From assembly GCF_003434055.1 (NCBI RefSeq), contig NZ_QVEX01000004.1, forward strand, positions 124,001-188,000: 64,000 nt of DNA. The letters run 5' to 3'. The notes under the pieces were generated by a model that was not told the origin of the DNA, made no database searches, and was given only the letters and a program-made list of their open reading frames with translations. Origin of the DNA: Enterocloster aldenensis. GTDB lineage: Bacteria > Bacillota > Clostridia > Lachnospirales > Lachnospiraceae. Made by a program: the position numbers and the translations under genes. Numbering within the stretch: position 1 is the stretch's first letter; each line of letters starts with the position of its first letter. This document shows, piece after piece, positions 1-6,786 of this stretch.

Positions 1-65
1 CAACCCTGAACACACTGGCAGACGGCCTGCTGGCCGGTATCAACCAGTATTTTGGCCAATCATAA
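1..65 (+). CDS. C-terminal end of a probable N-acetylmuramoyl-L-alanine amidase (partial)
   Basis: Only the last 20 codons are inside the window, read in the frame starting at base 3 and ending with TAA at 63-65. The visible tail is TLNTLADGLLAGINQYFGQS. A leucine/alanine helix followed by GINQYF is what one sees at the C-terminus of Amidase_3-type cell wall hydrolases, where the last helix packs on the catalytic domain. No catalytic residue is visible, so the family call is a resemblance only. It reads in the same direction as the next gene, 134 bases downstream. Confidence 0.45.
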   Translation, partial: TLNTLADGLLAGINQYFGQS

Positions 66-121
66 GATACTGTACATAAAAGCCTTGCTGGTTTATTAAC
101 ATTTTCTTACATAACCCTTCT

Positions 122-127
122 TATAAT
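122..127 (+). promoter_or_regulatory. Candidate -10 element upstream of the secreted-protein gene
   Basis: A perfect TATAAT lies about 73 bases before the start codon at 200, in an AT-rich spacer. I cannot see a good -35 at 17 bases, so this is a tentative promoter. The start codon is preceded by AAGGAGGG. Confidence 0.35.
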
Positions 128-199
128 AGACAAAATCTGAAAACTGGATTACAATAAGTGTAACAGTTAAAGTATTGTCAATATAAGGAGGGAATTTTT

Positions 200-1006
200 A
201 TGAAATGTATGAAACGTCTGCTGGCTATTGTCCTTGGAGCAGCACTGCTTTGCCCTATGACCGCATATGCCGGACAGACAGAAGAAGCCAAGGCACTGTA
301 TGACCAGGTACAGGAAAAGAGTAATGCAATCACGGATATGAATGCATTCTATGATTTCAAGATTAAATTTGGCGGCTCCATGATTGAGAACGCGGGCCTC
401 ACTGCCTCTGACATGCGTCTGGAGATGAATGTCAAGATGAACCATCTGACAGAGCCTGCCCTTATGCGTTATATGGCTTACTGCAGGATGACCGATCCGG
501 ACGGCAGCCAGATGACCTATTCCATGTACTATCTGGACGGATATATGTATATGGATATGCTGGGGCAGAAGATTAAGATGCCCATGGCCATGGGAGACAT
601 GATGCAGCAGAGCATGGCCAGCGCCAATGCTTTTGATGTTCCGACCGATATTGTTAAGGATATGAACCTGTGGGATGAAGGCGAGAACAAGGTAATCGGG
701 TTTACCATTGACGACAGCCGGATGAATGAATTCCTTCAGACCGTATTAGGTTCCACCGGGCTTACGGGAATGATGGAAGGGACCAGCATGAGCCTTCATA
801 ACATAAAGGGCGAGTACGTTGTGAATCCGAACAATGACCTGATTAAGATGCGCCTTAAGATGGATATGTCCATGACCATGGACGGTGAGACCATTACCAT
901 GAGCATGGACGGCGATGTCGGTATCGCGGATCCCGGCCAGCCAGTGGATGTTCCGGTTCCTAATATTGCTGAGTACACCGATATCACGGCAGCAGCTAAC
1001 CAGTAA
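200..1006 (+). CDS. Secreted protein of the DUF6612 / LppX-like type
   Basis: The 268-residue product begins with a Sec signal peptide: KRLL, a hydrophobic core, then AYA-G at about residues 23-26. There is no lipobox cysteine, so it should be released or held by other means. The mature part is rich in Met and Asp with repeated short amphipathic strands (MRLEMNVKMN, IKMRLKMDMSMTMDGETITM). This pattern fits the convex beta-sheet proteins grouped as DUF6612 and resembling LppX/LprG, but I recognise only the general fold. The start at 200 is supported by a strong AAGGAGGG. It is followed by a hairpin terminator, so it is probably transcribed alone. The function is unknown; binding of an apolar ligand at the cell surface is an inference from fold resemblance only. 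Confidence 0.6.
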   Translation: MKCMKRLLAIVLGAALLCPMTAYAGQTEEAKALYDQVQEKSNAITDMNAFYDFKIKFGGSMIENAGLTASDMRLEMNVKMNHLTEPALMRYMAYCRMTDPDGSQMTYSMYYLDGYMYMDMLGQKIKMPMAMGDMMQQSMASANAFDVPTDIVKDMNLWDEGENKVIGFTIDDSRMNEFLQTVLGSTGLTGMMEGTSMSLHNIKGEYVVNPNNDLIKMRLKMDMSMTMDGETITMSMDGDVGIADPGQPVDVPVPNIAEYTDITAAANQ

Positions 1007-1039
1007 CCCTGCCGTAGATAAAAAAGAGTAAAAAAATCA

Positions 1040-1097
1040 TGCCAGCTACTACACAAAACACGAAATTTAGTGTATAATGCAGTAGTTGGCATTTTTT
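1040..1097 (+). terminator. Rho-independent terminator with a large loop, ending at the tRNA gene
   Basis: The arms TGCCAGCTACT (1040-1050) and AGTAGTTGGCA (1081-1091) pair over 11 bases with one G-T wobble, followed by TTTTTT at 1092-1097. The 30-base loop contains TATAAT (1073-1078), which is suitably placed to be the -10 of the tRNA promoter. The hairpin should therefore end the upstream gene while its DNA also carries the start signal of the tRNA. Confidence 0.6.
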
Positions 1098-1186
1098 GGA
1101 GGAGTACCCAAGTGGCTGAAGGGTCTGGCTTCGAACACCAGTAGGTCGGTAGCACCGGCGCGAGGGTTCAAATCCCTCCTCCTCCG
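1098..1186 (+). tRNA. tRNA-Ser (anticodon CGA)
   Basis: The acceptor arms GGAGGAG (1098-1104) and CTCCTCC (1179-1185) pair perfectly, with discriminator G at 1186. The long variable arm (about TAGGTCGGTAGCACCGGCGC) is typical of a class II serine tRNA, and the T arm GAGGG-TTCAAAT-CCCTC is perfect. The anticodon loop TTCGAAC places CGA at positions 34-36, reading UCG. The anticodon stem CTGGC/ACCAG has one C-A mismatch next to the loop. CCA is not encoded. Confidence 0.93.
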
Positions 1187-1242
1187 TTTTATAACGCCCA
1201 GGGCAGGCCAGGACATCCTTTCCCGCCCTCTAAAGCCTTAAG

Positions 1243-1270
1243 CCGTCAGTTCATGGACTGGCGGTATTTT
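1243..1270 (+). terminator. Probable terminator downstream of tRNA-Ser
   Basis: CCGTCAGT (1243-1250) pairs with ACTGGCGG (1257-1264) over 8 bases including one wobble, followed by TATTTTC. It is the only good stem between the tRNA and the next gene. The run of U is short, so termination may be partial. Confidence 0.5.
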
Positions 1271-1342
1271 CATGCCTGAAACCCACATTTTCATGCCCTC
1301 TGGCCCGGTTCCGGGTGATTTCCAAAAATAATAAAATAAAAT

Positions 1343-1370
1343 GGGACTTTTTCCTGCATTTCACAGTCTA
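1343..1370 (+). promoter_or_regulatory. Candidate ECF-sigma promoter for the sigma/anti-sigma pair
   Basis: GGGACT (1343-1348) is followed after 17 bases by GTCTA (1366-1370), 57 bases before the sigma start. This resembles the general ECF pattern of an AAC-type -35 and a CGTC-type -10, with the C of CGTC replaced by A. Autoregulation is usual for such pairs, so the position is sensible, but the match is only moderate. Confidence 0.35.
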
Positions 1371-1380
1371 ATAGATAGAA

Positions 1381-1409
1381 GCATGTAAAACATGCGACTG
1401 TACGTACAG
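1381..1409. repeat. Two adjacent palindromes in the leader of the ECF sigma gene
   Basis: GCATG-TAAAA-CATGC (1381-1395) is followed by the perfect 12-base palindrome CTGTACGTACAG (1398-1409). They lie between the candidate ECF promoter and the ribosome site AAAGAGAGG, so they would be in the 5' leader. They could be operator half-sites or a leader structure. Confidence 0.5.
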
Positions 1410-1426
1410 AAAAGAGAGGAACAGCA

Positions 1427-1948
1427 ATGGAAAACTTAATAAAGAAAGCAAAATTGCGGGATGCGGATGCTTTTACAGAACTGATGCAGCAGCAGATGCA
1501 GAACATGTACAAAACAGCCCGTTCTGTTTTGGGCAATGAGGAAGATGTAGCGGACGCCATATCAGACACCATACTGGCATGCTGGGAAAAAATCGGACAG
1601 TTGAAGCAGGATGGATACTTCAGGACCTGGATGACCCGCATCCTGGTCAACAAGTGCAGGGACATCATACAGAAGAAAAAGCAGTTCTGTCTGATGGAAG
1701 AGGTGCCGGAGGTCCCGTCCCAGGATAAGGGATATGAGGACACGGAATGGAAGGAGGCGCTGAACATGCTGGGGGAACGGTACCGGCTGATCATGATGCT
1801 GTACTATGTGGAAGGCTTTCAAATCAACGAAATCAGCAGTATCCTGGAAATCACCGAGAGCACGGTCAGGACCCGTCTGGCCAGGGGAAGGGAAAAACTG
1901 GCAGGGGATTACCGCCCGGAACTAAGGAGGAACAGATATGAAAAATAA
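1427..1948 (+). CDS. ECF-type RNA polymerase sigma factor
   Basis: The 173-residue protein is the usual length for an ECF sigma. Region 2 covers about residues 8-75 (DAFTELMQQQ through GYFRTWMTRILVNKCRDI). Region 4, about residues 110-160, holds the helix-turn-helix QINEISSILEITESTVRTRL. The loop between them is short. The start follows AGAGAGGAACAGCA. The 3' end overlaps the next gene by 11 bases, so the two are translated together, as expected for a sigma with its membrane anti-sigma. It should direct RNA polymerase to a small regulon including its own promoter when released. The inducing signal cannot be read from the sequence. Confidence 0.92.
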   Translation: MENLIKKAKLRDADAFTELMQQQMQNMYKTARSVLGNEEDVADAISDTILACWEKIGQLKQDGYFRTWMTRILVNKCRDIIQKKKQFCLMEEVPEVPSQDKGYEDTEWKEALNMLGERYRLIMMLYYVEGFQINEISSILEITESTVRTRLARGREKLAGDYRPELRRNRYEK

Positions 1949-3200
1949 AGATATCATAAAAACATTACAGAAAGAGATAGAAATCCCTGACATTGTCCAG
2001 AAAAAGGCAGATGCTGCATTTGCAGCCATCCGCAGGGAAGCAGGGAACAGCAGGTCCGGCAGCCCCATGGTAAACCATCCGGCAGACGGGGAGGAGGACA
2101 GCGGACAGCGGAGGTCCCGCAGGAAAAAGGGGATACACAGGCATCCAGGAAGGAAGATATGGATTGCAGCGGCAGCGGCGGTGCTGGCCGTGGGCACAAT
2201 CACGGCAGTGGCCGATTATATGAAACGCAGCAAAAGCCTTACCGAGGGCATGCAGGTCACAGACCAGCAGCAGATACAGATGCAGGAAAAGCACCTGTCA
2301 TCCATAGTGAACCAGTCCTGTACGGATCAGGGGATTACGGTAACGGCAGTGGACAGCATAACGGACAATTATTACACCCACATTGCCTTCCGGGTGGAGG
2401 GATATAAGGTGGATACGGGGATACAGCCTGATTTTGGGACAATACAGGTTACGGTTGACGGAAACAATGGGTATAATGAGGCTTCCCCTGAAGACAGCTT
2501 CAACTACGTTGCGGGCTTTTACAATGGCTTCATCATGGGAGAGGACGGAAAGATCATCCATGCGGACGGCTCCCCGATACAGACCGACGAAGCCGGCAAC
2601 TTAATTGAAAACTATACCATGGACGACGGAACCATGGAATACCAGATTACCCTGTCCAACACGCAGAAAAGAGGATTTTTCATCAATAAGCCGGTCCACG
2701 TGGAACTGTCCGGCCTGGGAACCGTTGCCAGGGCGGCTTATGAAAATGAGATTAACGGCACCTGGACCTTTGATTTAACATTGTCCGGTTCACCGGAACT
2801 TAAAGAATGCAGTTTAAACACGCCATTGGGCAGCACAGGGGCAAGTGTGGTAAAAGCAGAGATTTCCCCCATTTCCCTGGGAGTGGAGTATGAATTCCCC
2901 CGGCAGATGGAACCAGGAACCGCAACCGATGAAAATGGACAGGTAACAGAAACCCAATTCCATGCAGAACCCCCCAGGCTCATGGGCGTGCGCATGAAGG
3001 ATGGGACCATGTATCCATATATCTATCTGGGACCAGGAAGCGCGGGATATGAATCAGAGGAATCCAGCCGTTACAGGACCATGTTTGCCATTGACCGCGT
3101 ACTGGACGCGGAACAGGTGGAAAGCCTGCTGTTCGAAAAACCGGCTTCAGAACGCGGGACAACGCCAGAGGAAATGTTCTACATGGTGCCGGTGGGATAA
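1938..3200 (+). CDS. Membrane anti-sigma factor with DUF4179 domain
   Basis: 420 residues in a one-span topology: a charged cytoplasmic N-terminus of about 73 residues, one membrane helix at about 74-94 (IWIAAAAAVLAVGTITAV), and a large outside domain. The cytoplasmic part should bind the sigma encoded just upstream, with which the gene overlaps by 11 bases. The outside part, with a beta-rich block from about residue 120 to 330, corresponds to the DUF4179 domain commonly found beside ECF sigmas in Clostridia. The start ATG at 1938 follows AAGGAGGAACAG. No protease site can be assigned. Signal sensing by regulated proteolysis or conformational release is inferred from the family. Confidence 0.85.
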   Translation: MKNKDIIKTLQKEIEIPDIVQKKADAAFAAIRREAGNSRSGSPMVNHPADGEEDSGQRRSRRKKGIHRHPGRKIWIAAAAAVLAVGTITAVADYMKRSKSLTEGMQVTDQQQIQMQEKHLSSIVNQSCTDQGITVTAVDSITDNYYTHIAFRVEGYKVDTGIQPDFGTIQVTVDGNNGYNEASPEDSFNYVAGFYNGFIMGEDGKIIHADGSPIQTDEAGNLIENYTMDDGTMEYQITLSNTQKRGFFINKPVHVELSGLGTVARAAYENEINGTWTFDLTLSGSPELKECSLNTPLGSTGASVVKAEISPISLGVEYEFPRQMEPGTATDENGQVTETQFHAEPPRLMGVRMKDGTMYPYIYLGPGSAGYESEESSRYRTMFAIDRVLDAEQVESLLFEKPASERGTTPEEMFYMVPVG

Positions 3201-3233
3201 GGGGAAATGCAGTTTATGTACAGCCCTGACGAA

Positions 3234-3398
3234 TCAGGACTGCATGCCGCGCTGGGGGCATTCTTCCGGTATGGAAGGGGTTGCGTTGTCAGCTCCCGGA
3301 AGGTCAATTTCCGGTATGTCCCCGTCGCCATAGGTGCTGCTGTTGCGGCCCGGAAGTTCAATGGGTTCCATAGGTCTTTGGGTCTGTCCTGCTTCCAT
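3234..3398 (-). CDS. Small hypothetical protein, 54 residues
   Basis: An ORF too short for usual gene calling. It starts at ATG 3396-3398, 6 bases after the stop of the upstream gene on the same strand, and ends at TGA 3234-3236. The product is acidic and proline/glycine rich, with motifs RPMEPIELPG and DIPEIDLPGAD and a single Cys near the end. There is no membrane helix. AAAGGG lies about 9 bases before the start. Support is its placement, the ribosome site and a coherent hydrophilic composition. The two IxLPG motifs (IELPG, IDLPG) suggest an internal repeat. I do not recognise it. Confidence 0.45.
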   Translation of the reverse strand: MEAGQTQRPMEPIELPGRNSSTYGDGDIPEIDLPGADNATPSIPEECPQRGMQS

Positions 3399-3404
3399 GC
3401 TTCA

Positions 3405-3596
3405 TCACCCTTTCGTAAACATGTTCTCCACATAGTTGCGCATTTCCTGCCGGCTTTCAATGGTCCTGGCCCCGTTCACGATCTTCTCCTGTTCTGGTTT
3501 GCTAAGTCCTGCAAAGCGGTTCAGGGCATCGGAATGCATGGCCAGCTCCATGGTAAAGCCGATGGGCAGTTCATCGTTATTTATCTTATTTATCAT
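3405..3596 (-). CDS. Small conserved hypothetical protein, 63 residues
   Basis: The product starts MINKINNDELPIGFTMELA. An ELPIGF-x-MELA...HxxALNxFAxL pattern recurs in short Lachnospiraceae proteins of unknown function that I know only as hypothetical. Several upstream in-frame ATGs exist. I chose 3596 because GAGGTG then lies 6 bases before it, whereas the ATG at 3602 leaves no spacing. The protein is mostly helical and charged, with no membrane segment. It probably forms a two-gene unit with the 54-residue ORF that follows. Confidence 0.65.
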   Translation of the reverse strand: MINKINNDELPIGFTMELAMHSDALNRFAGLSKPEQEKIVNGARTIESRQEMRNYVENMFTKG

Positions 3597-3718
3597 GTTC
3601 ATCACCTCATGGTTAGTATGGAACCGGGACAGCAAAAATATGCACGGTGCATTTCTTTTGAAGGAATGCAGCCAATCTGCCGCCGCGGTCCGTCTGTATG
3701 AAAGGCAGCTTAAGGGCC

Positions 3719-3749
3719 AAAAGCCGCGACCACAAACAGTCACGGCTTT
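3719..3749 (-). terminator. Probable terminator of the sigV/rsiV-like operon
   Basis: AAAGCCG and CGGCTTT form the stem on the minus strand, closing a loop of about 16 bases, and a short U run follows. It lies just past the stop of the anti-sigma gene at 3773. Confidence 0.5.
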
Positions 3750-3772
3750 ATAAGGCAATTCTTTATGATGAT

Positions 3773-4660
3773 TTAAAATGTTCCGGTTACCGAAGCCGGG
3801 ATTGTGAACTCAACAGCCCCCATGTAACCAGGAGCCACATCGTATTCTGCAAATGCAATCACAAGCTCGCCCTTGTCATTGAAGTAGTAGCTCTCATCCC
3901 CGGTCAGGCCCTTAAAGTCATCCTCCGGCATCTCGGAATTGTAGAAATAGATGATATTATCATCGGCAGCCATCTGGTCAGCCATCTGCTGCTTAATGTT
4001 ATTGCCGGCAGCGTCCAGCACACCCGGCTTATCCTTAAGAAGTTCTTTAAGGGAGATTACATTGCCTGTGGATTTATCGATGGTAAATATCTTTACGTAC
4101 TGTGTGCCGCTGGCCATGGTAAGTGTAGTGTCAATGCGGATGCAAAGGTAGCGGTCCGTGTCGGTAACCACCTTGTAGCTGGAATCCAGGCCGTAATGTC
4201 CCTCGCCGTTATCCCTGGCAACCTCCTCTTCATACATGGCAATAAGCTCGTTGGCATAATCCTCAATGGATTTGTTGGCAGGGATCTGTGCGCCCTGTCC
4301 ATTGTCCAGGGTGACCTGGGGAACCTTTATGTCTGCCTGCAGGTTGCCCCGGCTGTCTTCAAAGGTGCGGAAGGTAACTACTTTGGCAATGGAGCCGATG
4401 AGTGGAATCTGTTCCATTGCATTGGCGGTTGTGGGGTTTAAATTGGCAAGCAGTGTTATGGTCAGCATGGCTGCAACGGCTGCACCGCCTGTTTTCTTAA
4501 AAGATTTCATGATAATCACACCTCTCTGTTCTTTCTTTGCCCGGTCAATGCCAGCCTTCATGCGCTGCCTGGCTTCTTCCGGTACGGGGATATGTTCATA
4601 TTCCTGCTTTAACATGTTAATCTGTTCTGATTCGTCCTGTTTCAAATGTTCCCGTTTCAT
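3773..4660 (-). CDS. RsiV-like anti-sigma factor (DUF4163/DUF3298)
   Basis: 295 residues. An N-terminal cytoplasmic part of about 50 residues carries an EHIPVPEEARQRM anti-sigma segment. One membrane helix follows at about 55-78 (GGAAVAAMLTITLLANL), then an outside domain with the strand pattern of RsiV and PdaC proteins: SYKVVTDTDRYLCIRID, KIFTIDKSTGNVISLKELL, and a C-terminal block with DDNIIYFYNSE and YDVAPGYMG. In Bacillus subtilis and Clostridioides difficile RsiV binds lysozyme and is cleaved by signal peptidase and RasP to free SigV. I infer the same here. I chose the ATG at 4660 over 4666 because GAAAGGAG is then 8 bases upstream. It follows the sigma gene by 15 bases. Confidence 0.85.
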   Translation of the reverse strand: MKREHLKQDESEQINMLKQEYEHIPVPEEARQRMKAGIDRAKKEQRGVIIMKSFKKTGGAAVAAMLTITLLANLNPTTANAMEQIPLIGSIAKVVTFRTFEDSRGNLQADIKVPQVTLDNGQGAQIPANKSIEDYANELIAMYEEEVARDNGEGHYGLDSSYKVVTDTDRYLCIRIDTTLTMASGTQYVKIFTIDKSTGNVISLKELLKDKPGVLDAAGNNIKQQMADQMAADDNIIYFYNSEMPEDDFKGLTGDESYYFNDKGELVIAFAEYDVAPGYMGAVEFTIPASVTGTF

Positions 4661-4675
4661 GGGCATGGCTCCTTT

Positions 4676-5179
4676 CTAAGACTTATCCGGTATTTCCCTG
4701 TAATGCTCTGCCTCCAGGTTCAGTCTGAGTTTTTTTAAGGACCTGTATAATCTGGCTTTGACTGTGTTTAGATTGTCGCCTACAATGTCTGCAATGTCCT
4801 CCAGTTTTAAATCTTCAAAGTACCGCAGCAGGATAATGGTCCTGCTTTTGTCGTCCAGCTGGTTTAATACGGTCCTCAGCTCCAGGTCCTGGTATTGGTC
4901 CTCGACCGGTATCTCCGGCAGTTCCTCTGTAATGTTTTCCTTCTTTTTCCTGCGCAGCATATCCAGGGCGGTGTTGACTACGATCCTGTAAATCCATGTG
5001 GACAGGTAGTCCTTATTCCTTACCTTTCTGCAGTCCCTGATCGCCCGGTAGGCGCTTTCCTGGACCACATCCAGGGCATCATCTTCATTGCGCATATAGC
5101 TATATGCAAGGCGGTAATAACGCTCATAGTTCTCAGTGAGGATCTGTTCCGTTTCCGCCGTATTGTTCTGAAAGCCCAT
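4676..5179 (-). CDS. ECF sigma factor, SigV-like
   Basis: 167 residues. Region 2 spans about 15-85 (YYRLAYSYMRNEDDALDVVQES, then STWIYRIVVNTALDMLRRKK). Region 4 spans about 105-155 (KSRTIILLRYFEDLKLEDIADI with HTH through NTVKARLYRSLKKL). The start at 5179 leaves AAAGGAGG 9 bases upstream, while the alternative ATG at 5186-5188 would touch the ribosome site. The partner downstream is RsiV-like, which makes this a probable SigV/CsfV orthologue answering to lysozyme or wall damage. A convincing ECF promoter is visible upstream (5214-5242), indicating positive autoregulation. Confidence 0.88.
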   Translation of the reverse strand: MGFQNNTAETEQILTENYERYYRLAYSYMRNEDDALDVVQESAYRAIRDCRKVRNKDYLSTWIYRIVVNTALDMLRRKKKENITEELPEIPVEDQYQDLELRTVLNQLDDKSRTIILLRYFEDLKLEDIADIVGDNLNTVKARLYRSLKKLRLNLEAEHYREIPDKS

Positions 5180-5213
5180 GCAATGCATCCTCCTTTCATT
5201 TGTTTCTGTCTGT

Positions 5214-5242
5214 TAGACGTTTGAGGATCCTATTAAGTTGCA
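5214..5242 (-). promoter_or_regulatory. ECF-type promoter of the sigV/rsiV-like operon
   Basis: On the minus strand, TGCAAC (5242-5237) is followed after exactly 17 bases by CGTCTA (5219-5214). This matches the AAC / CGTC promoter signature of Bacillus SigV-type ECF factors. It lies 35 bases before the sigma start, as expected for an autoregulated ECF gene. Confidence 0.65.
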
Positions 5243-5287
5243 TCTATTTTAACATTTTATCGTAAGAAATCAGAAATGCAACATTCA

Positions 5288-5316
5288 TTGTAATTTAATG
5301 TGAAAAATGCTATATT
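5288..5316 (+). promoter_or_regulatory. Probable housekeeping promoter of the amidase gene
   Basis: TTGTAA (5288-5293), a 17-base spacer and TATATT (5311-5316). Transcription would start near 5322, only 10 bases before the ATG at 5332. That makes the second in-frame ATG at 5350 a serious alternative start. Confidence 0.5.
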
Positions 5317-5331
5317 GTTAAAAGGAATCAT

Positions 5332-6678
5332 ATGAAAGGTGTACATCAGATGAGGGAAGATCATACAGAGGATATGGAATTAAATAAGGAAATGGAAGAT
5401 ATCCGCCAGGTACCCCTGGAGCCCGGGAGCAGGACAGCCCCGGGCCGGGAAAGGCCGGTTGGCGCTTCGTATACAGGCGGCGCAGCGCGTCCGGGAAGAG
5501 GCGCGCCCGGTATGGATGAAGGTATGGGCAGGGCAGCGCGTCCAAGAAGCGGGGCATCCGGCCTGGATGAAGGCGTGGGCAGGGCGGCGCGGCCAAGGAG
5601 CGGGGCATCCGGATTTGATGGAGGTGTGGGCAGGGCAGCGCGTCCAAGAAGCGGAGCATCCGGATTGGATGAAGGTGTGGGCAGGGCAGCGCGTCCGGGA
5701 AACGGAGCGCCTGGCCTGGATGAAGGTATGGGAAGGGCGGTGCGACCGGGAAGAGGCGCGGCGCAGACCGGATCCCAGGGATATGGACGTTCCAGGGCGC
5801 GGGGAAATAGGGAAGCGCAGGAAGTCCGTACCAGGCAGGCACGGACGGTTCCAGCGGAGGAAGAGGGCAGGAGAGGCAGGCCGGGGACGGCGGGAACCAG
5901 GCCGCCCAAAGCCAGGAATCAACGGACCGGCCAGCCGCCTCTTGAATCAGCGCCGCGTGAAGTCACGCTCCGGCCGGATGACGCGCCAGGGGAGTTCTCC
6001 CCTCATCCCGCGGGAAAAGTATCACGGGGCGGCAAAAAAAGGAAAGGTGTTCCCTTTATGGCGCTCCTGCTTGTGCTGATCCTTGGGGTTGGCGCTGGCC
6101 TGGGCGGGGGTTATTATCTGTGGGGATGGGAGCGGCCCTACACCATTGACCTGAAGGCAGTGGAAGTGCCGGAATGGGTAAAACAGGAATTCATCAGGAA
6201 GAATATTTTCTCAAGGCCGGATGTGAGCCGGAAGCGGATTAACAATATCGTGATCCACTATGTGGCCAATCCGGGAAGCACGGCAAAGAACAACAGGGAT
6301 TATTTCGACAGCCTGGCGGACCAGGACCAGCAGAAGAGCGGTACATCCACCAGCAGCCACTTTGTGGTGGGGCTGGAGGGAGAGGTCATCCAGTGTATCC
6401 CGATTACGGAAATCGCCTATGGCAATGCCCCGCGCAATGAAGACACCATTTCCATTGAAGTCTGCCATCCGGATGAGACAGGCAGGTTCAATGACGTTAC
6501 ATATGAATCGGTTGTGAACCTGACGGCCTGGCTGTGTAAGGAACTTAAACTGGGTTCAAAGGACGTGGTACGCCATTACGATATCAACGGTAAGCTTTGC
6601 CCCAAGTATTATGTGGAGCATGAAGATGCGTGGGTACAGTTCAGAAAAGATGTGGATGCTGCCATAAAGGAGCTGTAG
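5332..6678 (+). CDS. Membrane-anchored N-acetylmuramoyl-L-alanine amidase (Amidase_2) with repeat-rich N-terminus
   Basis: 448 residues. Residues 1-48 are charged. About 49-150 is a 17-residue repeat array (unit GRAARPRSGASGLDEGV), then an Arg/Pro-rich linker, one membrane helix at about 240-262, and a C-terminal Amidase_2 domain from about 303 to 445. Zinc ligands are visible: His in VIHYV (about 309), His in VRHYD (about 414) and Cys in KLCPKYY (about 423). It should cleave the MurNAc-L-Ala bond of peptidoglycan from the outer membrane face. The basic repeat region would then lie in the cytoplasm, which is unusual. The start could be 5332 (AAAAGGA upstream) or 5350. It is divergent from the SigV-like operon. 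Confidence 0.85.
   Translation: MKGVHQMREDHTEDMELNKEMEDIRQVPLEPGSRTAPGRERPVGASYTGGAARPGRGAPGMDEGMGRAARPRSGASGLDEGVGRAARPRSGASGFDGGVGRAARPRSGASGLDEGVGRAARPGNGAPGLDEGMGRAVRPGRGAAQTGSQGYGRSRARGNREAQEVRTRQARTVPAEEEGRRGRPGTAGTRPPKARNQRTGQPPLESAPREVTLRPDDAPGEFSPHPAGKVSRGGKKRKGVPFMALLLVLILGVGAGLGGGYYLWGWERPYTIDLKAVEVPEWVKQEFIRKNIFSRPDVSRKRINNIVIHYVANPGSTAKNNRDYFDSLADQDQQKSGTSTSSHFVVGLEGEVIQCIPITEIAYGNAPRNEDTISIEVCHPDETGRFNDVTYESVVNLTAWLCKELKLGSKDVVRHYDINGKLCPKYYVEHEDAWVQFRKDVDAAIKEL
5476..5781 (+). repeat. 51-bp tandem repeat array inside the amidase gene
   Basis: Six in-frame units of 51 bp start at 5476, 5527, 5578, 5629, 5680 and 5731. The middle units are nearly identical and the last is decayed. 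Each encodes 17 residues of the form GRAARPRSGASGLDEGV. Period and frame are kept throughout, so copy number can change without breaking the gene. Confidence 0.9.
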
Positions 6679-6715
6679 TGCCAGGGGGTGTTTGAAAATT
6701 CATTCCCGCCATCTG

Positions 6716-6744
6716 TCCGGCGGCCGGGAAGGACGGCCGCCGGA
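6716..6744. other. Strong GC-rich hairpin between convergent genes
   Basis: TCCGGCGGCCG (6716-6726), loop GGAAGGA, CGGCCGCCGGA (6734-6744): a perfect 11-bp stem between the convergent amidase and PHP genes. No U run follows on either strand, so it is not a standard intrinsic terminator. It may still block or end transcription from both sides. Confidence 0.6.
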
Positions 6745-6786
6745 ATACAAAGGATGGAGTACCAGGGCTTTCAGGAAATGGAAGGA

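Noticed and set aside
3207..3701. Open frame of 164 codons on the plus strand
   Set aside because: It lies antisense to the two small minus-strand genes, has no ribosome site, and its His/Cys/Phe-rich composition is that of a shadow frame. The minus-strand readings have coherent starts.
3698..4441. Open frame of 247 codons on the plus strand
   Set aside because: It is antisense to the RsiV-like gene, which has recognisable domains and a ribosome site.
5476..5781. Possible CRISPR array
   Set aside because: The 51-bp units are contiguous and in frame with an amidase gene, with no unique spacers between them.
5318..5922. Several long minus-strand frames opposite the amidase repeats
   Set aside because: The GC-rich repeat array gives open frames on all readings. 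They are Pro/Arg/Ser-rich mirror translations of the repeats with no start signals.
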